From the NCBI GenBank assembly GCA_013398295.1, contig VZSF01003247.1:98510-162509 (forward strand): 64,000 nt of DNA, given 5' to 3'. The notes under the pieces were generated by a model that had not been told where the DNA came from, searched no databases, and worked only from the letters and a program-made list of their open reading frames with translations. This stretch comes from Chionis minor (Eukaryota > Chordata > Aves > Charadriiformes > Chionididae). Positions 48,157 to 60,400 of this stretch are shown here, piece after piece (the stretch's first letter is position 1; the number at the start of each line of letters is the position of its first letter). The position numbers and the translations under genes were made by a program.

Positions 48157-48450
48157 AATCATAGAACCATAGAATGGTTTAGGTTGGAAGGGACCTTAAA
48201 GATCAGCTAGTTCCAATCCCCCTGCCATGGGCAGGGACACCTCCCACCAGACCTGGTTGCTCAAAGCCCCGTCCAACCTGGCCTTGAACACTTCCAGGGA
48301 TGGGGCCTCCACAGCTTCCCTGGGCAACCTGTTCCAGTGCCTCACCACCCTCATTTAGATTAGATTAGATTAGATTCCCGAGTTTTGATTCCCCCGTTTG
48401 AAGCCACTGCCCTTCATCCCATCACTCCATGCCCTTGCAAAAAGGTGCCT
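48157..48450 (-). mobile_element. CR1 LINE 3' end, antisense, interrupted by a microsatellite
   Basis: The + strand starts with AATCATAGAACCATAGAATG, the complement of the CR1 tail, and follows the 3' region shared with the 21.6-kb copy (TTCCAATCCCCCTGCCATGG, CTTGAACACTTCCAGGGATG). At 48350 the expected complement of the FFTV/LDIRKK block is replaced by TTAGA repeats. CR1-like sequence resumes at about 48380 (GAAGCCACTGCCCTTCATCC) and fades near 48450. It belongs to the same subfamily as the copies at 18.5 and 21.6 kb. Confidence 0.94.
48355..48376 (+). repeat. TTAGA pentanucleotide microsatellite inside CR1
   Basis: Just over four TTAGA units replace about 40 bases of the CR1 3' coding region. 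The parent element has AATCTAAATCTA-type words at this point, and their complement contains TTAGAT, so the array probably grew from the element's own sequence with loss of neighbouring bases. Confidence 0.88.
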
Positions 48451-51400
48451 GACTTTCCCAGCACTCAGCTGCTCTGCAGACCCAACTCCAGACTATCCCT
48501 GACCTGGTCCTTGGAGCCTGTTTGGCATGGGCTATGAGCTATTTCTATAGCGGGCTGCAATCTTCATTGAATAAACGAGGCAGATACCCTTTTTAATGAA
48601 TGAAACACATTCCCTTTTATTATAGCAGCTCAGGCAAAAAAATGGGGGCGGAGAGAGTTCTAATAATTCAGGTATGATTAAAAAGAGGATATTTACTGGC
48701 TTGTAGGCCTTGGGGAGAAAAAAACAACACGGCAGCACAGTTTCTATATACATCCCTAGGGAAAAGTTCAAGAAATAAGAAAATGCATATAACCATTGTT
48801 CGCGTGCATTATGCAAGCTTTAAAAAAATAGATAGGGCTGAGTTTCAGAGTATCAGGAAAAGTATTTGGGCTGCATTTAAGTGAGAAGGATTAGCTTGCA
48901 TGATGTTGATTTATAAATGGCAACAACCAATCCCTTATATTCTCTCCTGCAGTCATCTCTCCTGCACAGTAATTCCCAATGTTCCCTTTTGAAAGCCCTT
49001 GATACTCAGTTAGCCCCGAGGTATAATGTTTGATAATATAACTACTGCTTCTGTCACTGCGTTTTGTACAAACGCATTATATGTGGCCCAGAATGGTAAA
49101 GATTTATGTATGGGTATGGAAAATAAAAATCAGCATTGATTAAAAGCCCCAGATAGACCATCCAATCCCGCCCAGAGAACATCAGTTATTTTGCATTTTG
49201 ACGTGGCGATTGATAACTCATAAATGCAAGCAGGAATGACAAATGCGGATGGAAACTGGCTTTGACAAAAACGATAACAGTATCAGTCTCGAGGGGCGAT
49301 GGAGGTATAAGCAGGAGCTGTTTAAAATATTTAATCATTTTATGAAGGCTGCAAGATGTTGTTTGACCCTGAAGGAGTGTGAATGTCACATGGATCAGAA
49401 ATTGCCAAGTCTTTGAAGTGAAATAAAAAAAATGGTGTTATTATAGATCCTTCTTGACATCCTATCATTTTTGTATAGGATTAAAAATATGTATACAAAG
49501 CTCTAGATAAAGGACTCCAGCAAAAGATGTCTTGGTTGAAGGGGAAAAAAAAAGTAAAGACATACTGTTGTGAATTTTTACTTCAAAATCCCAAAGCGTC
49601 TCTTTTATATTCTTCTGGAATGGCATGAATAGAACCAGCAGCCCCCTAGTAAAAAGACTCCTTTGGTTTTTAACTACAGGGTAAATTACGTTTTACTTTT
49701 GTTACCTTGGGTCTGACTTTTGGTCTTCAAAGAAAATTTCTTTTTTTTTCGTTCCCTTGTACTTAACTGAGCGACGGGTATTGTGTGTGAATGTATATAA
49801 GTATATCCATATGACCCCTAGCTGTAAGACTACATTAAACATATTTATTTTATTATATACACGCACAAAGGTATGCAGTGTGCAAGGTGTGGGATTTTTT
49901 TTATGGGAGAGGGAGGAACCGGCAACTCAGCAGTGAACTGATATACTTAATTCTTACCTACATTTGTGTTTTCAAATTTTCCAGGTCTTCCAGAAGACCT
50001 GGAATCTAACCAGTCAAGAAAAAGTACCAAAGCCACAAGTAAATTCTGAGTGAATATTCCCATATGAATGAGGATTAGTTTATGTTTCACTGTGGTATAT
50101 CAGCAGATGAAATATTACACTGTATATTTTCTCTTTATCTGGTGTATTTCTTCCCTTCCTCCCTCTTCCGTACCCTCCTCTTCCCCTTAAGTCACTAGTT
50201 TTTGCTTTATGTTATCATTCGAATTTTGTTTAGTCAGGGGCATGTGGGTGTTTAGAAGGACATTTATTTCAAGGTTGGGGAGGGCGGATTTCTGAAAATC
50301 ATGGTTCTTTTAGGGTCTGGTTTTGTCTTGTCCTTGAAATATGCTTTTTCTTTTCTCTCCAGTTTGGCCTGTTCCACATATTTCTTCAGGGCAATTAATC
50401 ATTTAGACTCGACATATAATTTGTTTATGCAGTAGTTATATATATGCAACCTTTCTTTTCTTCCCTCCCATTAAAGATTTTGCTTCCCTATCACAGAGTT
50501 TTTCATCAAACCTCTGTTTTATGCCTTTTCCCTAATATCCACTGCTAGGAGCGTGCAAAGATCTCACTGGCTTTGTATTAAGTTACCCTCGCCCTGCCCA
50601 AACCACTAGGAAATTACACATATTCAACTTCACAACAGACCCCTCACGGTACAGTGCGGTCACAGCTCTTTGTGTATCCTGCACGAGCTGATCCTTTTAT
50701 TTGCTTAGGATAGCACAGATGCTTTGTTCCTCGCCGTAGAAGGGATTCTGCCTGTTCTCATTTACATGTCCCATTGATTTCAGCTAAGTACATACAGTAC
50801 ATGGTATTGCAGCGAAGACCGTTGGAAATATCTCTGTTATTGCAGCATGCTGCACACTCTGCAGCAAATCTGCACCACAATAAACCTCTTCCTGCAGCAT
50901 CGAGAGATCCTCAAACAGCAGCAGGAGGGAAATGCCTGATGGTGTCCTGAGTGATACGTTACATTTGACTGTCACTTCTGGTCTGCCTGCTGGAGCTCTT
51001 CAATCCCAGTTATTTATTAAAGAAATTTCAGGATCTGGGTGTTGGGGTTTTTTTTCCCCTCCTGTTCTTATAAATTCCAGACCTTTTCCTCCTCTGTTCA
51101 CAAACGAGCTCCCCTCTGAAGTCTGAATGACAAGCCGAACTTCGTGATCTTAACACAGATCCTTACAACACACGGCTTTTTGAATACTTCCGCAGGATTA
51201 TTTCATGTTGACGGACAATGCCAGAAAGGATGTGTGCTTTTGTTGCCATTTTACTCGCACACCTTCCCCTAGCGTGTCCCAATCATTGCCAGGACCGTTG
51301 ATTTTAATTTGCCACGTCTCCTGGAAACAACAAGAGAGCGCTCCTTTCAGAAGGGACCAAATTTATCCCACAACATTTGCCTCTATTTTCAACCAATATA

Positions 51401-54400
51401 ATTCCTCCCTGCCTTTTCAACCCCCTTGCCAGCGCTGCTGTAAGAGGGGCTGTCTCTCTAATGAAACAGGTAGATGTGGTACTTGCCAAGGGGAGCAACG
51501 TGTTAGGAGCAGAAAAATGTTTACTGACATTGCACCACGTGAGCGGCTTTGGGATGGCGGAGGGAGCGCTCTCTCCGGCAGCAAAATCCCCGTGCCAGGT
51601 CCTTGCTGCAGAGAGGGTATTTCCCGTCCAGGCCGATACAGAGCAGGGCTGAGATTGACGCCTCAATGTCACCCTCCGGCTTCTAGCCCATCCGCAGGGG
51701 CAGGCGCAGGCAGCAGTGGGTCAGGTCCCCTCTCAGAGGGTAGAGCAAAGCCCAGCTCACCCAGCTGGCACGCGGGTAAATTCGGCTCACCTGGATTACT
51801 CGTAGGTCCTACTCCGGTTCAGATGTGTGTGACTTATTTAATATGAGCGCAAACGAGAACCGTGCATAGGCGAGCTATTTTCTATAGTCATAGTCTCCGA
51901 GTTAGACATCTAGCTGCTTTTAATTGGAATCCTAAGTCATTCAACCGTCAAAATAAATGCTGGTCAGAAAGCAGCAGCCAATTTTATAAACCGGATCCAT
52001 TAAATGGACCTTGCATGCATTTAGCTGTCTCCGCATCCACCACAAATGAGAAATTTTTGTGCCTACAGTGTGGAAGCTAATTCTACTGTTGACCTTTCTA
52101 CCGTCATCCCACCTTCCCTGCCTGCCCTTCTCCCAGAGCCTGTCGTTCTCCATTTTCACACCAGAGCAGGATGGCACTTTGGGTTGGCAGTTTTATTTGC
52201 CTCAAAATGTAAATTTAGGTAAACCACAACACTCATGAATTTACGATGAATATGTGGATGAATGTGTGCTCCTCACCAGTTTCTCTTTTTCTAAAAAAAA
52301 ATTGGACATTTGTTAAAATTTTACTTTGAGGTTTTTGAATCTTAACAGCTAAGGAATTAAAAGATTCTCTTGAAGGTACCTTTTATTTCAGAGCGGACCA
52401 AATCTTAAACGGAGAATGAATAAAAGTTAAAGATAACAATAATGACATGTTTTGTTTAACTTGGGACATTTTATTTCATGAAGAAATATTTTCATATGAG
52501 TGGAAAAATTGAAAACCAAATGAATCTAGGGTAAACCAAACTGATATGCTTTTGCAGCTTTTCTGTATCTTGTCAGCCATCAACCCGTAATGCCCGTTCC
52601 CCTTACAGTTCTGCTCCCCAAACCTCTAACTCCTTTTCCCCCTGGGGATTTCTTTCATGGCACTCTTTAAACCTGCTTGTTTGCCCTCTGTCCTGTTCCT
52701 CCCTCAACTCATCCCATAGGATGCTTAGTTTGGAAACCTCTTCAGTATAAGTTCAGTACATAGGATCACATTCTACACCATTTAGGGAGACTGGAGGAAT
52801 GTCCTGGTAGCTTGATGCAGTGGTTGTGTCATACGTATCATTACTAAAAAACAAGCTTCTTGTGCCAGATAATTTGCCGCCTTCTGCGCTCTGTGTAGAT
52901 CTGCTGAGGCTGCATCATATAAACCAAAGAGACAGAGTTTGGTCAGTGCGTTTAATTCACCCTTGTTTCTTTGACTTTCATTTGTTTATCAGGCAAAGAC
53001 TGGTCTAGACCTTAATCAAAATGAAGAAAATGAAATTCCCACTAATTAGGGAGATCTCAGCACTTGCTAGATCTTTTCAAAGATGAAGAGGTTAATCATT
53101 TGCAGTCAGACAGTAAGAAATGAACCTCTTGTCTCTTCCTTCATCCTCTATGCAGTTCCTCCATTTCAACATCCTTGTTACTAAATCTGAGACAATGTGT
53201 AATTATACAGAAGGAAATCTCTCTGGGGTATAGCTAAAGTTGCTTAAATTGTGCTGATTTACAAAGATGAAGGATTTTTATTTTTTTCCCCCAACTAGAA
53301 AAAAAAATTACCTTTTTTTCATAATGGCAAACAACCTCCTGCAAAGTCAACTCCTTTTCTGAAAGTCATTGCTAGTTTTATAATTTCTGAGTCATTAGAT
53401 AACAGATAGAACTCCACACTTAGTGGTTTCAAATGTTTATGGTCTGCAATTCATTCTTAATGAGCTCTCTCCATGTCTTTATTCTTCTTCACACCCTCCT
53501 GCTGGGAAATGTCTTACTCTGCCTTGGCTTTTGTTAATGATTCCACAATCATTTCAGAGCCATTTCTTCTGCCTTATGTAATTCTGACACTGCATAAGAG
53601 CCTGGCTCTGCAGCCTCACAGTTGGAAATGTAACCTTTAATGTATTAATTTCTCTTGCTCAAAACAATTTAACCTCTGTCTTGGTTTTGTGATTGCTAAG
53701 TGTTCCAATTAAATGCCTCTTTCATTTTTTGTCCTGGAGGGCTTGATCTTACCAGTATTATGTTTAACATACCCTACCTAGCAAATGATGAGCACTCCAG
53801 GGTCCCCTCAAGTGTTCTTTATCAATCCATTATCTATCTCATAAGTGTCTGTCACATTTTCAAAACAACAGCAACAGAAGAGATTAATTAAACTAGTTTT
53901 AAACACTAAATAACAATACCCACTACAAGTGGAAACAAATAATTACAAAGCAGGAGAGAGAGTAATCCAGGAGGAATAAATGCACTTTCCCCCAGCCCCC
54001 CTGATCAATAGTAACCCGTGAATGCTATTTAAATACTGAATCTTCCATATCGGGATGCAGCCAGGATCGGGAGTTGTAAGAACGTGAAAATTAATCACAG
54101 TAACAAAAAGTCTCTGTGCGCTTGTCTTTTTTTATTTCACCACCTGGCACTTAACAAAAAACATGCCCAGCAAGTTCTGAGGATTGTGGGAGAGGTTTTA
54201 CACCAGCATCCAGCCAGAAAACATCTTTTTGAACAGGAAGAGGGAGTAGGAGCACAGGGAAGGCGGAAAGATTGGAAAAATATCCTCAGGCGGGTCACTA
54301 CCTCTGGTGCTATCATTAGTAAATGGGATCATGACAAGTCGGCTGCCGGCCACTTCAGTGGTAAAATTCCATGTTTTCTCCGTTTCCTCCTAATGCCTTT

Positions 54401-57400
54401 TTGCCCAAAGTCAAACTTATTTTGACCACCAGCCTTATCACACCAGCTATTAAGAGGTTTGTGTAAAGTCACTGAAAGAGCGATAGAATAAGGCTTCAGT
54501 CGAGCCTGTGCCTTGTTTTTAGCCCATTCCAGACTAATATCAACGTGCTGCCTATGTGTACCCGGACCCAAAATGCTGTGCGGGTGCCTGGAGAGCAGAG
54601 GTAGGCAGAAGCAGCAGGCTGGATTGTGTCGCAGGTGCTGGGGGCCGTGCTCAGGCTGCCTGCTGACGGGGGATAACGGGTGCCATCACAGCTGCCACGT
54701 CCAAATTCGGGACAGCAGCGAGCACTTCAGGTGACCTGTCACTCCCCAGGTCCCTCCATAGGCGGGCGAGCGAAGTAACAGTAAGTAAAGCTTAAGCCAG
54801 GCGTCTGAGGCAGAGGGGACACGGCTCACAGTCATCGGCGCTGTTTGCTGATGCTCACGGCTGTAATTCCAAGTACTTCACAGACAAATGAAATACTTAT
54901 TAGCGTGCCATGCTTTCCAGGCGTTATCTGAAAGTGGGAAAGGGTACAGCTCATAAGGAGCAATTTCAAGGCTAATGCCATGTGCTCGGTCCCGATTTCT
55001 TTTGCAGACATCCATCCTCATGGGCAGTTCAACAGCAGCCCGGTGAGAACCACACCGCAAGCGCAGCCTGTCTTCCTCACTCTTTCATAAGCACTTTCTG
55101 GAGTCTGGAGGCAGGAGAAATAGCTTTGCTGTGTTTCTTGACATGAGAGCCAAAAGCATCCCCCTCTCTCCGCACCCTCCCTCCCACATAAGCAGCCAGT
55201 CTGGGCTGAGAGTTCTTATTGTTTTCCTATTTCCACCTCTCAGCTGGGAACTTAAAAAGCTGCACTTAGGGCCATGTGCTTTAACTCTTGGTCTGAGAGC
55301 TCGGTAGACCTTTGCAAGGACCACGGGAGTGGCAGGCAAGGCCTTGCACGTGACTACATGTGCACCCGTCTCTTCCTCCCTGCCTCCTGCAATCTTCCGG
55401 TGCGGTCACAGCGCTGCTTTCCCTGCGAGGGAAGATGATGGTTTGTTTTCCTTCAGTGTCTCTTTTCAGAGCGTTTTGCTCTTTCAGTGGGACCAGTTAA
55501 GGGCAGGTTCATCTCTGAAGTATCAAATCTCATTCTGCAAAATGCTGCAGCTTCGTCGCGGAGAGCCCCAAGTATTTACTAGTGGCCTGGAGTCCGTCAC
55601 CACTTTGTCCTGATTTCTTTTAGTTTTTTGGGGTACTTCCACCCAGACGATACTGCAACAAACTTTACCGCGATGCCTTGAAGTTTCTTGAGGGCGCTCA
55701 TGTGCCAAAGTTGGGCTGGTTGCTGCCTGCCTATGGCTCTACCATCACATGGCAGCTGTGCACTCAGACACAGAGACGCCAAGGACACCCTTTAGTTGCC
55801 CAGACATAAGAGAGATGCCCGAAACATCCACACGGTAACAGGGAGATACGACAATACCAGACCTGGCAGCTGAGGGACCAGCAGGATGCCCAATGTCTCT
55901 AGGGTGGCTCTAGGTACCTTGGTTTAGGCAAGTGAGTAGTGCCTAAAGTATCCGGAGCTCTTTAAAGGAATGATGAAACTTTGCGTGTGCAGGGCAGCCA
56001 TTATCTGAAATGCCACAATCTGGCAGTAACAAAGGAAGGCGCTGCTGCGAGCTGGCAGGATGGCATTGCTCCCTAGAAGTCAATATTTACAAGAGATTGC
56101 CAGATGGGTGTGCAGATCTTCCTCATCCCCAGACTAATCAAGAACCAAAGGAAGCAGGTCAATGTTTTTAATGTTCAGCTCTCCCCTATTGCTTTATGTC
56201 CACATTTCTGCATAGTGAGGAGACCTTTTCAGCAGTAATGAGATCTCAGCATCCTTTTCAATTATATCGTGGCCGCAGAAAGCTGTTGAATAAATGCATT
56301 TTTATTTTCAGACTCGCAATTTTTACCTGTATTTATCACAACAGCTCCTGCAATCACAGCCATGAGGTTTGTTTTTCGTAATTACCTCCTACAACAGTGT
56401 CTCACTTACTCGCCTCTTGCTTAAAAAGCAAAACCCTGTCTGCTCACAGACCATAGCACTTCAGGAAGAGATTGGTAATTTGTAGACTGACATTTTACAT
56501 TTATGGATGTTATCCATTGGCAAGCTCAACCCCCAGTGCGCAGTCTTCGGTAAAACTGAAGTTACAAATGTTGCCCCCTTCAAAAAGAACATGTTATTTA
56601 CCACCAAAAATGTATTTAAGAGTGTATTGGAAATCTTCTAGGAAGAAGTATGAACTTGAGGAGGACTTTTGAGATGGATTTCTTCAGGTGACATGCCCTT
56701 CAGCATGTGGCTTCTTGCTAAATTCTGTATCCATACGTCCCTTGGCACAACAGGACCCTGTTCCTAACTGGAATCTCTGAGCACGAGATAAAAGAAATAT
56801 TCATTCAAAATAAATCACTCAACTGGTTCAGGTAGAAGTCATGCATTAGAAGTTACACTGAAAAAATTATTTGCCAGTGGTTTGGAAATCAACGCTTGTT
56901 TAAAATATATTGATAATAATATCTTAAACTCTTCATTACGATCATTTAAACCATTATCTTTTTTTCTGTCTGTAGCATTGCGTACTATGAGAAGTAAATT
57001 AGTTGAACTCTTGAGGCGTCCTCTAACTTTGGAGGGATTTTATGATTCTGTGAGAATATACCAGCTATATTTCATTTCTCTTGAGGATTCTACTCTTGAG
57101 AAAATGGTTAAAAATTTTCCAACATAATTGGGCTTTCACTGGAAAATTAGGAGTTCATTTAAATAATTTATTTCACATAAAGTGTCTTTTTATGTAGAAA
57201 TTTTCAACTTTACATTGTAAATGCAAGAACTTCAAACCTGAGAACTTCAATTTCCAACACAAACTAAAATCATTTAGTTTAACAATTGAAAGTCTTTGGA
57301 AAAAGCCTGTCCATTTTCAGTTTTAAATGGAAGAAAAACAAATTACATATGGGCAAAATGCTATTTTTTAATAGTTCTAGAGCTGACCTCTCCAGTGAAG

Positions 57401-60400
57401 TTAATGGACCAGATCATAAGGTATTTATTCAGTATTCTCTCGGGAATTTCTCCAGTTTTATGCATGTGAATGCCAAGTATCCAAATATTAAATGTATGAG
57501 CCTCTGAATATGACTTTCTGGAAACAGTAGTTGCTCAACATTTATCAGTCCAGGTAACAAACTTCTTCACCCATGGCTGACTATCATCAGATGATGAATG
57601 TTCATGCAGAGTTTCTCAAGCTGTAGGATGGAATAATATTGCAAGGAACATTTTTTTCTGTGAGATAGTCTTATCACAGAACTGTGCTAGAGCTGAGCTA
57701 CTCATTCTATATACAAGAGATACTGCACAGGCGATATTTCTGCTTTTGCTGATCCAGCAAGAAAGACAAGCAAAATGGCTCTCCTGGGTCAGTATCTGTC
57801 CAAAAGCAGCAGGGAATGTAAGGATAGGTCTCCTGTGTTTTGAGAAAGGAAGTTTCTGCTAGAGTTTGTATGCTGCAGCCAAAGTTAATCAAGAGTCCAA
57901 AATCAACTTAGAAAATTAATAGTGGGATTTTTTTTAAAGCTTAGCTCTGCACAAAAATCTCTAATCTATCTGCAGGATTTTGGACAAAAAATTATACACA
58001 GACATGAGACAAGATATTATAACTTCAACAAAACCATCACCACCCAACAGTTACCAAGACCATGACAGCTACCTACCACAATGGATCAACAAGCTCAGAT
58101 AGCATTGACAGCAAGAAGCTGCTGTACAGAAACCCACATATGTGTGTGCAACGCAAACGAAAATTCTGTGGAAATTCAAACACTCTTCCCTGCTGTTTGC
58201 ACGCACTTAAATTGGTTTTTCAAATGATCACATGCTAAAAATTAAAAGAACTGCCCAGCTGCTGAAGAGCATTGGCAGAAGGGTGCTCTGTAGAAGAGAT
58301 GATGGAGAACTTTGTGTTTGTCATCTATAGATTAATTATTGGCAACGAGCACCATAAAGCCAACCTGTACTCACACAGCAATAGGCTGTGTGAGCGGAAC
58401 CATGGACCTCAAAGCCATTTTCCACACTGCTGTTCACTCCACACAGCAGTTGGACTCTCAAGCAAGGGATGGTGGGTGCCTGCTGGGAGGCATATGGACT
58501 CAAAGCCACTCCATGCACACCTCACCTTCCCAGTTCCCCACTTCCCAGTTCCCTTCCAACAATGAGTTTCCAAACAAGCAAGACCAGCTCAGTCGCCTGG
58601 AAAGGAAAGGGGCAAGGCAGGGCTATGGCCCTACCTACTCAAGCAGCACTGATAAAAGAAAAAAAACATTATAGCTTGACTGCTTTACTCAAAAAATAAA
58701 ATATCAAATTCTGTGGGTCTTTTCTGCAGCTCTTTCTCAACTGGGAAACCCCACCACCTCTCTCGCTGTGTGACCACAAGCTAGAGTTTGTCTGGTATGG
58801 TGCTGTGTTGAAGGCTTTGTCTCATGTACTCCTCTGGGCTCATAGCGACATTTGTGTAATAATAATGGTGTTTTCTTGCAGAAAGTTAATTGAATTGTAC
58901 AACACATACCACTGGGTTCAACATTTCCCCTCCTCCCAGCACTTAACAGGGAGTATTCAAGATAGTATCAAAAAGTTGCTAAAGAAAGTTTGAAATAAGT
59001 AGATGTTGTAATCTGGCAACCAATTTCAGTCTTTTTGTGTGGTGATAGATTTAATAATTTATAAATCAGTGGCATGAACAAAGCAAGAACCAAAACAGAA
59101 CTACCCATTTCAGAAGTGTAAAGACAGTTAACCTTTAAACAGATGGATAATTCCAGACAGCACTGTAAAATTAATAGAGCCTAAACTGTAGGTCTCAAAG
59201 CTGCAAAATACATCTTGGGAGACCATGTTTTTGAGATCATCATAAATCAATTTTTTTCTTATCTGTCCTTTATGCATAAATCGACTACAAGGCCTGCTAG
59301 GTTATGAATATGTATGTCATGACATGACAACTGATCCAATACTCCAGTATCAAAAGTCCTGTGATCTTATTGCTTATACCGAACCATCAGCTTCTTCACG
59401 TTATACAGAAATAGTCACAACAACAGTATGAAGGCTGGACTGGGAAAAGGTAAGATGAGGAGAATTTCTGCAGGGGGTACTTTAGCAAATGAAAGCATGA
59501 AATCTCTTAAGGAATCCCATTTCCATCATTGCATTATTTGCAATTCTTTTCCTCATTAAATCATGGCTTTTCAGACACATTTTAGTTTTCCCAAATAAGA
59601 TCTCTCAGCTTTGGGAAGAAGCAGCAGGCAAACTGTGAAGTACTAGGAACCTGATGGCCTTTTATGCCTTCCTGAATGCACATTCCCTCTCCATACAGGA
59701 TAACAAAGCTGACCACACTCCAGGATAGTGTAAACACACACCCCACAAACACACACTTATGCTCATTGGCAACAAAAATTACTCGGAAACATATTGTTTC
59801 GTTTTGCCTTAAAAAACACTATTGAAAACACATTTGATAACAGGACACATTTATAAATACGGGATGTGATCAAAAAACAAATGACGATGAAGGCTGGGAT
59901 GGAAGTGAAGCTCAAAGAGTGATGTTACATAGCTGCCAGGCTCAGATATGCCAGTCCCTGGGAGACACTTTCATTAGCAATAGGGAAGATGCTGGCTGTG
60001 GAATAAACATGAAACTTGATCTGATGATCTCTTGCCTTGATACCACATCGACCGCTGCTAATTATGAAGCTGCCTGACAAGCAAATAGCGCTCCATATTT
60101 ATAACAACAGACAAAATCAGCCAATTTGTCATTTTAATGCCTGATATAACTTTGAATTTTTCATAAAAGTGGCGAGGAAATGAGGACCAGAATTTCCAGT
60201 TAAAAAAATAGAGGGGAACGTATTTCTCTGGATTCCCAAAGGTCTTCATATTTTCCCCTCATCCCACAATGCTCCTTCACTCTGATCTCTTCAGAGATTA
60301 CTTTTGGGGCTCCTTTAATCACACGGAGACGGAGGTTCTCGCTCACAGTGACAACAAGGCAGGGCAGACCAGTGAAACCAGCCTGCTGCGAAACCAGTAT

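Noticed and set aside
54540..54840. GC-rich patch as a CpG-island promoter
   Set aside because: Short, with modest CpG content by eye, and no exon or transcript signal beside it.
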